NCBI GenBank assembly: GCA_900467685.1
Contig: UBQX01000010.1
Location: forward strand, 1 to 64,000
DNA from: Hyphomicrobiales bacterium
Lineage (GTDB): Bacteria; Pseudomonadota; Alphaproteobacteria; Rhizobiales; Rhizobiaceae
Length of the DNA stretch: 64,000 nucleotides
Direction: 5' to 3'
The notes beneath the pieces are model-generated. The model was given only the letters and a program-made list of their open reading frames with translations, searched no databases and was not told the origin of the DNA. Below are positions 26,225-34,963 of this stretch, in pieces. The translations under genes and the position numbers were made by a program. Every line of letters begins with the position of its first letter. The first letter of the stretch is position 1.

Positions 26225-27805
26225 TCAATCCTTGGAAGAGAGGGACGCGGCAGGGGCCTGCGGAACGGTCCAGCCACCGAGCAGGCGGTCGAAAAGGGCG
26301 TTCACGTAGAGGCCATTGGCGAGATGCACCCGCAGCCCTGCTGCTGCCGGATGATAGGCCCAGAGCGGGAAGAGCGATTGCGCAACCGCGACGACACCGA
26401 AGGTAACGACAGCGAGCAGCATCAGCGCCCACTCCAGCGGGCCCGGCTGCGGCGTGGCGGGCAACGCGCCATGCATCAGCGCCTCGGCGATCCTCTGCAG
26501 CGCGAAATAGGCTGTTGCAGCGGAGATCGAGTAAAGCGAGGTTCGCCAGGTCAAGGCCCAGGGCGCCGCGTCCGCCAGCCCTTGGGCAATGAGATAGGCG
26601 ACGCCGAAGATGAGGATTGCGCCGAGCGCCATTGCCTGCGGTGGCTTGTCGGCAAAGCCGAACAGCAGGCCGATCGCCGCATAGATCGCAAGCGCCAGCA
26701 GGAAAGCCCGGCCGACGGCCTTGGCGCTGGGAATGGCGACCGGCCCCGGCCGCCGGATGGAGGCGACGGTCTCGACCGCCGATCCGGAGGACAGAAAGGC
26801 ATGCGCCTTGTAGAGCGAGTGAGCGACGATGTGCAGGAGCGCAATGGGGAAGAGTGCCAACCCGCATTGCAGGATCATGAAGCCCATCTGCGCGACCGTC
26901 GACCACGCGAGTGAGGTCTTCACCGCCGGCTGGGTCAGCATGACGACGCTGCCGAAAACCGCCGTAAAGCCGCCGATCATGACCAGCACGGCCAGCACGA
27001 TTGGAGCCTGCAGCATGACGTCGGCAAAGCGGATGAGGAGGAAACCACCCGCATTGACGACGCCGGCATGCAGCAGCGCCGACACTGGCGTTGGCGTTTC
27101 CATGACTTCCGTCAGCCAGCCATGGGTCGGGAACTGCGCCGATTTCAACAGGGCCGCGACTGCCAGCAGTGCAGCAGCGGCGAGGGTGAGCGGGAGGCCA
27201 TGCCCCTCGCGAGCCGCGGCAAGGATCGTCGCGATGTCGCCGGTCCCGAACGAAACGGCCAGCAGGATCAGCGCGCCGATGAGTGCGACATCGCCCGTGC
27301 GGGAGACGATGAATTTCTTGCGGGCCGCCCGCCCTGCTGCAATCCGTTCCGGATAGAAGAGCAGAAGCTGATGGAGGAGGAGACTGACCGCCACCCAGGA
27401 CAGCGCAAGCTGCAAAAGCGTGCCTGACTGCACGAGCAGAAGGACCGCCGCGAGCGTCGCCGTCATCCAGCCGGTAAACGGCCCCTGCCGCGCCTCGCCG
27501 TCCAGAAACGTCCCGGCGTAGCGCAACACGATCCAGCCGATGAAGGAGACGAGCAGGAGCATCGTCAGGCTGACCGGATCGACCCGCGAGGCGAATGTCA
27601 GGACGCCAAAGCCGATCGCCGGGCTGGTCCCGGAGCCGTGGACCGCGAACGCGATGCCGGAAACGAGTACTGCACCGATCGACCCGAGAGCAGACCATTC
27701 GGCCACGCGGATCGCGAGGCGCGGCCGAAGCCCGGGTGACAGAAAGGCAAAGGCGGAAGCACCGGCGAGAAGAAGCGGTGCGAGAAGCGGCAGGGCATGG
27801 ATCAC
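26225..27805 (-). CDS. dabB: DabB, proton/cation-channel subunit of the DAB inorganic-carbon pump (NuoL-like)
   Basis: 526-residue membrane protein with about 13-14 helices, related to the NuoL/MrpA antiporter-like subunits: [67 protein letters not shown] in separate segments. The key Lys ([10 protein letters not shown]) and the His of [14 protein letters not shown] are kept. I choose GTG 27805 with GGAG 7 bp upstream. It forms an operon with dabA. A divergent LysR gene starts 125 bp away and probably controls it. Confidence 0.9.
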   Translation of the reverse strand: MIHALPLLAPLLLAGASAFAFLSPGLRPRLAIRVAEWSALGSIGAVLVSGIAFAVHGSGTSPAIGFGVLTFASRVDPVSLTMLLLVSFIGWIVLRYAGTFLDGEARQGPFTGWMTATLAAVLLLVQSGTLLQLALSWVAVSLLLHQLLLFYPERIAAGRAARKKFIVSRTGDVALIGALILLAVSFGTGDIATILAAAREGHGLPLTLAAAALLAVAALLKSAQFPTHGWLTEVMETPTPVSALLHAGVVNAGGFLLIRFADVMLQAPIVLAVLVMIGGFTAVFGSVVMLTQPAVKTSLAWSTVAQMGFMILQCGLALFPIALLHIVAHSLYKAHAFLSSGSAVETVASIRRPGPVAIPSAKAVGRAFLLALAIYAAIGLLFGFADKPPQAMALGAILIFGVAYLIAQGLADAAPWALTWRTSLYSISAATAYFALQRIAEALMHGALPATPQPGPLEWALMLLAVVTFGVVAVAQSLFPLWAYHPAAAGLRVHLANGLYVNALFDRLLGGWTVPQAPAASLSSKD

Positions 27806-27913
27806 GGGACATCTCCGATCTGGAAGCACGGCCTGGGAGGTGGCCGCAGCAATCTGCGGAAGGTGTTAGCAGCGCGATTGAATTAAAGAAAATTCATTGT
27901 TTATCAGAAATCG

Positions 27914-27928
27914 TTCTATAAAATAGAA
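27914..27928. promoter_or_regulatory. Candidate LysR operator between dabB and its divergent regulator
   Basis: Perfect palindrome TTCTAT-AAA-ATAGAA, a T-N11-A type site, ending 2 bp before the LysR start codon. Its position favours autoregulation. The 27830-27900 region would hold the dabB promoter. Confidence 0.5.
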
Positions 27929-27930
27929 GA

Positions 27931-28872
27931 ATGGCCGAGCTCAATTATCACCATCTCCGCTACTTTCGCGCCGTCGCCCATGACGGCAATCTGACGCGTG
28001 CAGCCGAGCGCCTGAACCTTTCGCAATCGGCCCTCTCGATCCAGATCAAGCAGTTGGAAGAGCGCCTCGGACACCCGCTTTTCGAGCGTCGCGGCCGCCA
28101 GCTCTATCTGACGGAGGCCGGGCGTATCGCGCTCGATCACGCCGACACCATCTTCTCGACGGGTGAGGAACTTGTTGAAACGCTGAAGGAAACCGGCCGA
28201 ACGCGACGCGCCATCCGCATCGGAGCCCTGGCAACGCTCTCGCGCAACTTCCAGCTCGAATTCCTGCGCCCGATCCTTGGCCGGCTGGATGTCGACATGA
28301 TCCTGCGCTCCGGCAGCACAAGCGAATTGCTGGCTGCACTCGAGGCGCTGAACCTCGATATCGTGCTGCTCAATCAGGCGCCTGTTGCGGATTCATTGAC
28401 CCCCTTCATCGCCCAGCATGTCTATCAGCAACGGGTGAGCCTCGTCGGCAAGCCATCATACGGAACGCCGGGCGCGGGGCTGGCAGAGCTTCTGGGTGCA
28501 CATCCGGTCATTCTTCCCACCCTCGAAAGCGGGGTGCGGGCGCAGTTCGAGGCACTGGTGGCGCGCCTCGGGATCACTCCACAGATCGCGGCCGAAGTGG
28601 ACGACATGGCGATGATGCGCCTTCTGGCGCGTGAAGGCGCAGGCCTCGCCGTTCTGCCGCCCATCGTCGTCAAGGGTGAGCTGGATTCGGGAGCCCTTGT
28701 CGAGTTCGACGCGCTCCCCGGCATGGTCGAGAGTTTCTACGCGGTGACGGTCAAGCGCCGCTTTCCCAATCCACTCGTCCGGCCCCTTCTGGAGCCCGGC
28801 GCTACAGGCGATATCGAAGGCCAGGCGAGCGCGGACCGGGTTGCCGCCTCAGATGTCCTCGTCAAACGGTAG
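27931..28872 (+). CDS. LysR-family regulator (likely regulator of dabBA)
   Basis: 313 residues. The N-terminal winged helix (YHHLRYFRAVAHDGNLTRAAERLNLSQSALS) starts at residue 4 and is followed by the usual effector-binding domain. It is transcribed divergently from dabB with 125 bp between, the classic layout for a LysR activator and its target. Its 3' end overlaps the convergent receiver gene by 24 bp. The co-inducer is unknown; in autotrophs, regulators next to dab genes can respond to carbon status, which here is only an inference. Confidence 0.82.
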   Translation: MAELNYHHLRYFRAVAHDGNLTRAAERLNLSQSALSIQIKQLEERLGHPLFERRGRQLYLTEAGRIALDHADTIFSTGEELVETLKETGRTRRAIRIGALATLSRNFQLEFLRPILGRLDVDMILRSGSTSELLAALEALNLDIVLLNQAPVADSLTPFIAQHVYQQRVSLVGKPSYGTPGAGLAELLGAHPVILPTLESGVRAQFEALVARLGITPQIAAEVDDMAMMRLLAREGAGLAVLPPIVVKGELDSGALVEFDALPGMVESFYAVTVKRRFPNPLVRPLLEPGATGDIEGQASADRVAASDVLVKR

Positions 28873-29283
28873 CGAATTGTCGCGCGTAAACTCGTTGAAG
28901 ATATAGCGCAGACTGCGCGCGTCGACTTCCTGCTTCGACATGCGGAAATCCGCTCCGAATTCGCCGAACGACTGGAAATAGTTGCTGGAAATGTCGCTGG
29001 AGATGATCCCGATCGGCCCGATATAGCGGGCCTTGCGGATGAGAGGCACGGTCTGCCGGAAATCGTTGTGCGGCGGTAGCATGTTGTCGATCAGGATCAT
29101 GTCATAGCTGCGCTCGGCGAGCTTCTCCAGCCCTGCATCCAGCGTCGACACGAAATCGACGGCAACATCGTGGCTGTCCACCTTCTTCAGCTTGTACTGG
29201 ATAATCTCGAATTCGGTCGGGTCGTCGTCGATCAAGAGGACGTCTATGACCTTTTGCTGTCCGTCCACTCCGCCCGCCATCAA
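28849..29283 (-). CDS. Stand-alone response-regulator receiver protein, module 1
   Basis: 144 residues, a single REC domain without output domain. The acidic pocket is LLIDDDP, the phospho-acceptor Asp is in DMILIDNMLPP, the switch Ser is in IGIISSD and the Lys is in RMSKQEV, so phosphorylation is possible. It overlaps the LuxR gene upstream by 4 bp (ATGA). It shares with the receiver at 34438 an unusual tail, YIGPIG-ISS and YFQSF-E-GADFR, marking both as one subfamily. No kinase gene is close by. Confidence 0.8.
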   Translation of the reverse strand: MMAGGVDGQQKVIDVLLIDDDPTEFEIIQYKLKKVDSHDVAVDFVSTLDAGLEKLAERSYDMILIDNMLPPHNDFRQTVPLIRKARYIGPIGIISSDISSNYFQSFGEFGADFRMSKQEVDARSLRYIFNEFTRDNSLPFDEDI

Positions 29284-29960
29284 CTAATGATCCCGACCCT
29301 GATTGCCTTGGTTACAAGATGAATCCGGTTGAGCGCATCAAGCTTCCTCATCGCGGAACTAATATATTCGTTCACGGTATACTCCGAAAGTCCCAGAATG
29401 AGGGCTATTTCGCTTGAGTTCTTGCCCTCGGCCGTCCACTCCACGACCTCGATCTCCCGTCTCCGGAAGCGCGGAGCATCCGCATCCAGACCCTCGGCGA
29501 CCGCCAGTTTCTGCAGGGCCTGCAAAAAGTCGAAGACCGCACCCGCGACATCTGCCTCCGTGCGCGCCTCCTTCTCGTCAGACAGGACAAGGACAAGGCG
29601 CTCGCCTGTCGGCGCGGTCATCGGGATCAGGATGGCGCGGTGGGAGCTCATGTAGGGTTTGAGTGCCTCTGGTGGCTCCGGCACGATCGCCGGCCGGCGC
29701 AGGCCCGCAAGCTGGCCCAGAAGGGCCTGGCTCTCCTCCGATCCGACCGCTGCCAGACTGCCACGCCCGCGTGGAAAGTCTGCCAGCAGGCAGATGCGAT
29801 CAAGCCGCGGCTCGACCTTGACGCCCGTCAATTCAAACACTGCAAACGACAGGAAACCGTAGCGGTCTGCAAGCATTCGGAACACACGGAAAAAGTCTGT
29901 CCGGTTGATCGCCCGGTTCAGCTCCGCTTCGATGCTCTCGTCTGTCAGATCCAGGGTCAT
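29280..29960 (-). CDS. LuxR-family transcriptional regulator, module 1
   Basis: 226 residues. The N-terminal ~150 residues have the shape of an autoinducer-binding domain (INRTDFFRVFRMLADRYGF) but lack clear acyl-homoserine-lactone pocket residues such as the conserved Trp/Asp-Pro set. The C-terminal HTH reads FRRREIEVVEWTAEGK, then SSEIALILGLSEYTVNEYISS. It is the first gene of a coupled pair with the receiver gene. Paralogous to 34964-35665. A LuxR solo is the best description; the ligand is unknown. Confidence 0.8.
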   Translation of the reverse strand: MTLDLTDESIEAELNRAINRTDFFRVFRMLADRYGFLSFAVFELTGVKVEPRLDRICLLADFPRGRGSLAAVGSEESQALLGQLAGLRRPAIVPEPPEALKPYMSSHRAILIPMTAPTGERLVLVLSDEKEARTEADVAGAVFDFLQALQKLAVAEGLDADAPRFRRREIEVVEWTAEGKNSSEIALILGLSEYTVNEYISSAMRKLDALNRIHLVTKAIRVGIIS

Positions 29961-30062
29961 GTCATAATACCAAATGCTCCGGGCGATGCTGTGGCTTGCG
30001 CAACAGTCTCACGAATCTCTTAACCAGCATCTTGCGGTCGTGAAGACAGTCAAGCGCAATCT

Positions 30063-30686
30063 TCATGTCAGGTCAAACTCTGCGAGCTGGCTGCGGATAA
30101 GCCGCTTGAAGTCCGCCATGATACGCTCTCCGTCCTCAGCGCCCTGCAGGAGCGCGAGGCGCACCGCGCCGCCTGCCAGCTGGAAGAGCAGATAGACCGA
30201 GCGCGTGTAATCCTCGCGATATCGCTCTTCGACGAGTTGCTGCGTTCGGGCCGAGAAGGCCGCCGCCTGCGCGCGGGTATGCGCTATGTCCAGATTGAGC
30301 GTTTCCTTGTCCGCCGGCAGTGCATTCAACAGGTCCTGAATGGCAGGCTCACCCTTCAGCATGTCGAAATAGGCGTCGATGATCGTATCCGTAGAACGGC
30401 GGATGTCGGGCGCCGTTTCGATCGATCTCAATATATCCTTCAGCCTCTCCTGAAACCTGCCTGAGAAGCGCCGATAAAGCTCGGCAATCACCGCCGTACG
30501 GTTGGGGAAGTAGTGATAGACGCTCGCCAGCGGCATGCTGCTCGCCGACGCGATATCCACCATCGCAAGGGCCGCCAGCCCCTTCTCCCCGATCAGCCGC
30601 TGCGCGGTCGAAAGGATCTGGTCGACGCGCTCACGGCTGCGATCCTGGCGCGGCTGACGGCGCAGGGCTCTGGCAGGTTTTTTCAT
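30063..30686 (-). CDS. TetR-family repressor
   Basis: 207 residues. The HTH is at the N-terminus after a basic tail (RERVDQILSTAQRLIGEKGLAALAMVDIASASSMPLASVYHYFPNR, in parts residues 20-65), followed by a TetR_C-type ligand domain. It is divergent from the MFS gene at 30807 with a perfect palindrome in between (30737-30751), so it very likely represses itself and the exporter cassette. Confidence 0.83.
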   Translation of the reverse strand: MKKPARALRRQPRQDRSRERVDQILSTAQRLIGEKGLAALAMVDIASASSMPLASVYHYFPNRTAVIAELYRRFSGRFQERLKDILRSIETAPDIRRSTDTIIDAYFDMLKGEPAIQDLLNALPADKETLNLDIAHTRAQAAAFSARTQQLVEERYREDYTRSVYLLFQLAGGAVRLALLQGAEDGERIMADFKRLIRSQLAEFDLT

Positions 30687-30736
30687 GCGCGGCTCCGGAT
30701 TGACAATTGCGTGACAACACTATCATGTTTCAAAAG

Positions 30737-30751
30737 CTGATAGTCTATCAG
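30737..30751. promoter_or_regulatory. Candidate TetR operator
   Basis: CTGATAG-T-CTATCAG, a perfect 15-bp palindrome 55 bp before the MFS start and 50 bp from the tetR start. A TTGACA box (30700-30705) with TATCAT 15 bp later lies just upstream on the plus strand, so a bound repressor would block the MFS promoter. Confidence 0.6.
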
Positions 30752-30806
30752 TTTCTGCGGAATTTGCTGCCGGACCTTGGTTGGCAGGGATCGGGTTGGA
30801 GGGGAA

Positions 30807-31964
30807 ATGAACACAGAATGGGTAACCGGCGACCTTTCCCGCGTAAACATGTGGGCCGCTCTCTGGGTCGGTTCGGTGGGGCTTCTCGTTCTCGGGCTTC
30901 AACCCATTCTGCTCGGCGCGCTTCTCACCGAGCAACGCGTCAACTTTGACCAGCTTGCCCTTGCCGCGACTGTTGAAATTCTGGCAATCGGCATCGGCTC
31001 GATCCTGTCCGCCTTCCTGCTTGGCAGCGGCGCGATCCGCATCAAGGCTTCCGTCTTCCTCGTTCTCACTGCGGCCTTCAATCTTGCCACGGCGGCAACC
31101 TATGGCGCGACGACGCTTGTCATCACGCGCGCCTTCGCGGGTCTGGTCGAGGGCGGGCTTGTCGCCTTTGCGGTGGAACTCATTGCGCGCTCGCGTCATC
31201 CGGGGCGCATCGGCGGGTATTTCGTGACACTTCAGACCCTGGCCCAGGCGGGGATTGCCGTTTTCCTGGCACTCTGGATCGTTTCACGCTGGGGAGCGGC
31301 CGGCGGGTTCGGGGCTCTAGCTCTGATTTCCGTTGCCAGTCTCGCAGCCGTTGCCGTTCTGCCGGCCAGCTATGGCGCACTGCCGAAGCCTGTCGACCAG
31401 TCATCTTCCGGTCTCTGGCGACCCGCGCCGCTCATGGCCTTGCTCGCCATTTTCAGCTTCTACATGTTTCTCGGCGCGCTCTGGGCCTTTCTGGAGCCGC
31501 TAGGCGCCGATGCCGGCATCACGGCCGATATCGTCGGGCTCATGGTCTCCGTCAGCCTCGTGGTGCAGATTCTCGGCGCAACGATTTCGACTGCCATCGA
31601 GGCGCGGCTGCCGTTTCGTCCCGTTCTGGCCGTGGCCGGCGTGCTGTCCATGTTCATCGCGCTCGCCATCTCCCTGCATCCGCCTGCGTTGATCTTCTGG
31701 TGCCTGGCTATGGCCATCGGCTTCATCTGGCTGTTCGTGGTGCCGTTCCAGATCCGCATGGCGGTCGATGCCGATGCGTCGCGCGGCGCTGCCCTTGTCG
31801 TTCCGGCTGCCCAGCTTTTCGGGGCTGCTCTCGGACCGGCCGGTGCGTCGGCATTTGTTGAAAGTGGATCGTCTGTTGGCGTCGCTTATTTTGCGGCAGC
31901 CAGTGCGGCCGCTTCTGTCGTGCTGGTGCTGGCCGGCGCTCTCGCGCGGTATCGCGGAAATTGA
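30807..31964 (+). CDS. MFS transporter
   Basis: 385-residue major facilitator with 12 hydrophobic segments (GSVGLLVLGLQPILLGALL in helix 1; a long Ala/Val-rich C-terminus). The start ATG at 30807 follows GGAGGGG. First gene of a three-gene unit with a flavin lactone oxidase 16 bp downstream and a PLP-fold protein after it. It may import the oxidase substrate or export its product. Confidence 0.8.
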   Translation: MNTEWVTGDLSRVNMWAALWVGSVGLLVLGLQPILLGALLTEQRVNFDQLALAATVEILAIGIGSILSAFLLGSGAIRIKASVFLVLTAAFNLATAATYGATTLVITRAFAGLVEGGLVAFAVELIARSRHPGRIGGYFVTLQTLAQAGIAVFLALWIVSRWGAAGGFGALALISVASLAAVAVLPASYGALPKPVDQSSSGLWRPAPLMALLAIFSFYMFLGALWAFLEPLGADAGITADIVGLMVSVSLVVQILGATISTAIEARLPFRPVLAVAGVLSMFIALAISLHPPALIFWCLAMAIGFIWLFVVPFQIRMAVDADASRGAALVVPAAQLFGAALGPAGASAFVESGSSVGVAYFAAASAAASVVLVLAGALARYRGN

Positions 31965-31980
31965 GGGGAGTGAAGATTTG

Positions 31981-33267
31981 ATGTCGAATATCGCTACATC
32001 CACCTGGTCCAACTGGTCCGGCAATGTCCGCGCGACCCCGCGCCAGATCGCCCGGCCCCAAGACGAGGCAGAACTGGGCGACATCATCCGTACCGGGCCG
32101 GGCCCTGTGCGCATCATTGGCTCCGGCCACTCCTTCACGCCACTGGTGGCGAGCGAGGGGACAATTCTCGATCTCGGCAACTTTTCGGGATTGAAGGCAC
32201 ATGACGCGACACGCATGACCGCCACCATCGGTGCCGGTACGCCACTGGGGCAACTCACCCAATTGCTGCATGCCGCCGGGCAGGGGCTGCCCAACATGGG
32301 CGATATCGACCGCCAGACGATCGGCGGTGCGCTCGGCACCGCGACCCACGGCTCCGGGCTCGGACTGGGCGCCTATCACACGCAGCTGCTCAAGGTCCGC
32401 ATCGCCGATGGGCGCGGGCAGATACGCGAATTCTCGAAAGACAGCCAGCCTGAGATGGTTCAGGCCGTCGGGGTCAATCTCGGTGCGTTCGGGGCGATGA
32501 CCGAAGTGACCTTCCAGAACATGCCCTCCTATCGCCTGCGCCGCCGCCGCCGGGCACTGCCATTGGAACAGGTGTTGCAGGACTTCGACAGCCTGCTTCG
32601 ATCGCATCGCTCTGCCGAATTCTTCGTCATTCCGTTCTCCGGCCACGCGCTGCACCTGAGCTACGACATTGCAGAAGAACCGGCAGGCAAGCATCCGCCG
32701 GAACAGGATGAAGACGGCCTCAAGACGCTGAAGACGCTGCGGAACGTGCTGAAGCGCGTGCCGTGGCTGCGCCGGAAGCTGATCGGCTCGGCGCTCGCCA
32801 AGGTCAAGCCGGAGGATTTCGTGGATGTCTGGTTCGGCGCCTATGTCAGCGAAAGGCGCACCCGCTTCAACGAGATGGAATATCACCTTCCGTTCGAGGT
32901 TGGCGCCAAGGCCCTGCGCGAGGTGATCACGGTGCTGGAGCGCGATTTTCCGGAGGTCTACTTCCCTCTCGAAATCCGCTCCGTCATGGCGGATGAAATC
33001 TGGCTCAGTCCCTTCTACCGGCGCGCGACCTGTTCCATCGCCGTGCATCATGATGCAGCGGAGGATCCGGCAGCCTTCTTCCGCGCCGTCGAGCCGATCT
33101 TCCGCAAATATGACGGCCGACCTCATTGGGGCAAGATGCACAGCCTCACCGCGCGCGATTTCGCGACCATCTATCCCCGCTTCAAGGATGCCATGGAAGT
33201 GCGTCGCGATATCGATCCGGAAAACCGCTTCATCTCGCCCTATCTCGCCAAGATACTGGACGTGTGA
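31981..33267 (+). CDS. FAD-dependent sugar-lactone oxidase (D-arabinono-1,4-lactone / L-gulono-1,4-lactone oxidase family)
   Basis: 428-residue flavoenzyme of the VAO/PCMH fold. The FAD-binding region reads VRIIGSGHSFTPL (the His is the usual covalent flavin attachment site), then QTIGGALGTATHGSG. The C-terminal ALO domain has the family signature PHWGKMHSLT near the end. There is no membrane anchor or signal peptide. Members oxidise aldonolactones or alditols with O2, releasing H2O2. It lies between the MFS gene and the PLP-fold gene (2 bp gap to the latter). The substrate is unknown. Confidence 0.87.
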   Translation: MSNIATSTWSNWSGNVRATPRQIARPQDEAELGDIIRTGPGPVRIIGSGHSFTPLVASEGTILDLGNFSGLKAHDATRMTATIGAGTPLGQLTQLLHAAGQGLPNMGDIDRQTIGGALGTATHGSGLGLGAYHTQLLKVRIADGRGQIREFSKDSQPEMVQAVGVNLGAFGAMTEVTFQNMPSYRLRRRRRALPLEQVLQDFDSLLRSHRSAEFFVIPFSGHALHLSYDIAEEPAGKHPPEQDEDGLKTLKTLRNVLKRVPWLRRKLIGSALAKVKPEDFVDVWFGAYVSERRTRFNEMEYHLPFEVGAKALREVITVLERDFPEVYFPLEIRSVMADEIWLSPFYRRATCSIAVHHDAAEDPAAFFRAVEPIFRKYDGRPHWGKMHSLTARDFATIYPRFKDAMEVRRDIDPENRFISPYLAKILDV

Positions 33268-33268
33268 G

Positions 33269-34435
33269 ATGAGTGACCGCGACTACTTTCGCAGCCTCGC
33301 GACGGCCCTCCACGATGCCGGCCGGCATCGTCCGACTCTGGTCATCGATCTCGACCGACTGGATGCCAACCTTGAGATCGTCCGATCCGGGATTGCCCCC
33401 GGCGTCGCGCTGCGCGTCGTCGACAAGTCGCTCCCTTCGATCCCTTTATTGGCCCATGTCATGGAAAGGCTCGGCACACGACGGATCATGAGCTTCGATC
33501 TCGGCATTACGTGTGTGGTTCTTCAGGCCTTCCACGACGTTGACATCCTGTTCGGCAAGCCGATGCCGACAGCCGCCCTCGGGACGCAGTTTGCCGACAT
33601 GACCGCGGAGGCGATCGCCGACTTCGCCGCCCGAACCGTATTGCTCGCCGACGGAGTGCCGAGAGTGGAGCAGTTGGCGGCGCTCGCAGAGACATACGGA
33701 CTACGACTGCGGATTGCGCTTGAGGTCGATGTCGGCATGCATCGCGGCGGGCTGGCGACTCCGGCCGAAGTGCGGCACGTCTCGGCGGAGGCGTTGCGAT
33801 CCGGTTCCCTGATGCTGGAAGGTATCATGGGTTACGAGGCTCACATTCCCGCCATTCCAGGTTTTGCAGGCGGATCTGTTGGTGAGGCAAAGGCGGTGAA
33901 GGCGAGGCTCGCTGCCTTTGCCGAAGCCCTGCCGACTGCCTGCCGCCGGATCATCAACAGCGGTGGCAGCAAGACGGTTCTCACCTATGCCGATCCGGGC
34001 GCGGCAACGGAACTCTCGGTCGGCTCCGCCTTCGTGAAGCCAACGGATTTCGATGTCGAGGCGCTTTCCAGCCTCAAGCCAGCCGTCTTCATTTCGACGC
34101 CGGCCGTGAAGGTAGTTGATGCCCTGTTGCCGGGCCCGGTATGGATGACCAAGGTGTTTCAGGCGTTTGGCCTGTTCGGCAAGCGCGGCTGTTTTCTTTA
34201 CGGCGGTCACTGGATGGCCAAGCCCGCGTTCCCGCAAGGCATGCGCGAGAGCAGGCTTTGGGGGCATTCCTCCAACCAGCAATTCATGGCACTGCCCGAC
34301 ACCTGCGATTTGCGCGAAGACGACCTCGTGTTCTTCCGTCCGACGCAAAGCGAGGCCGTGCTTTGGCAGTTTGGCGAGATACAGCTGTTCTCGCAGGGCA
34401 AGATCGTCGGCAAATGGCCGCCGATCACGCCTTGA
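33269..34435 (+). CDS. PLP-dependent alanine-racemase-fold protein (D-threonine aldolase / amino-acid deaminase-like)
   Basis: 388 residues. The N-terminal TIM barrel starts LVIDLDRLDANLEIV with the expected PLP Lys in VVDKSLPS. The mid-domain reads LEVDVGMHRGGL and RRIINSGGSKT, both typical of D-threonine aldolase/D-serine dehydratase relatives. At the C-terminus, where metal-dependent members have an H-x-C motif, this protein reads FFRPTQSEAV, so the metal site may be absent. It starts 2 bp after the oxidase stop. A divergent member whose reaction I cannot name. Confidence 0.78.
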   Translation: MSDRDYFRSLATALHDAGRHRPTLVIDLDRLDANLEIVRSGIAPGVALRVVDKSLPSIPLLAHVMERLGTRRIMSFDLGITCVVLQAFHDVDILFGKPMPTAALGTQFADMTAEAIADFAARTVLLADGVPRVEQLAALAETYGLRLRIALEVDVGMHRGGLATPAEVRHVSAEALRSGSLMLEGIMGYEAHIPAIPGFAGGSVGEAKAVKARLAAFAEALPTACRRIINSGGSKTVLTYADPGAATELSVGSAFVKPTDFDVEALSSLKPAVFISTPAVKVVDALLPGPVWMTKVFQAFGLFGKRGCFLYGGHWMAKPAFPQGMRESRLWGHSSNQQFMALPDTCDLREDDLVFFRPTQSEAVLWQFGEIQLFSQGKIVGKWPPITP

Positions 34436-34437
34436 GG

Positions 34438-34824
34438 TCAGCGGGGTGCGTATTCCTGGATGAGGAAGCTGATCGCGGTCGGGTCAAACTCCGCCTTGTC
34501 GATGCGGAAGTCCGCGCCATATTCGGCGAAGGACTGGAAATAAGGGTCCGTCAGCGACGATGAGATCACACCGATCGGGCCGATATAGCCGCTCTGGCGC
34601 AGGCGCGGAACGCTCTCGCGGAAGTCTTCGCCCGGCCCCAGACGATTGTCGAGAAGCACGATATCCACGGCTGCGCCCTTGCCGAACAGCGCAACGGCAT
34701 CGTCGATGCCTGCCGCATACAGCATGTTGATGTCGTAATTCACGACCTTCTTCATCTGGGCCCGGAAGATCAGTTCTTCCGCCGGGTCGTCATCGATCAG
34801 CATGATATTGACGACAGTCGCCAT
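34438..34824 (-). CDS. Stand-alone response-regulator receiver protein, module 2
   Basis: 128 residues from ATG 34824 (GGAG upstream; the frame is open to 34914). REC domain with IMLIDDDP, phospho-Asp in DIVLLDNRLGP, switch Ser in IGVISSS and Lys in RIDKAEF. It shares with the module 1 receiver the C-terminal YIGPIG, YFQSF and GADFR pattern. Its stop is 2 bp from the convergent PLP-fold gene. No output domain, so it presumably acts through a partner protein; the adjacent LuxR is the obvious candidate. Confidence 0.8.
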   Translation of the reverse strand: MATVVNIMLIDDDPAEELIFRAQMKKVVNYDINMLYAAGIDDAVALFGKGAAVDIVLLDNRLGPGEDFRESVPRLRQSGYIGPIGVISSSLTDPYFQSFAEYGADFRIDKAEFDPTAISFLIQEYAPR

Positions 34825-34963
34825 TATCTTCGCCACTCCGTTTCGCCTCCAGGCAACTCTCTGTTCGGCTCTGAAGCCGCAAATGTCAACAGAGCCGAGG
34901 CCCACTCCAATCAAAGATGATACACATTGCCAAAGGCTGAATCCGCCCAGGGTATTCTAGGGA

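Noticed and set aside
26217-27812. 531-codon frame overlapping dabB on the same strand
   Set aside because: Arg/Ser-rich out-of-frame reading of dabB; dabB itself has the membrane helices and NuoL motifs.
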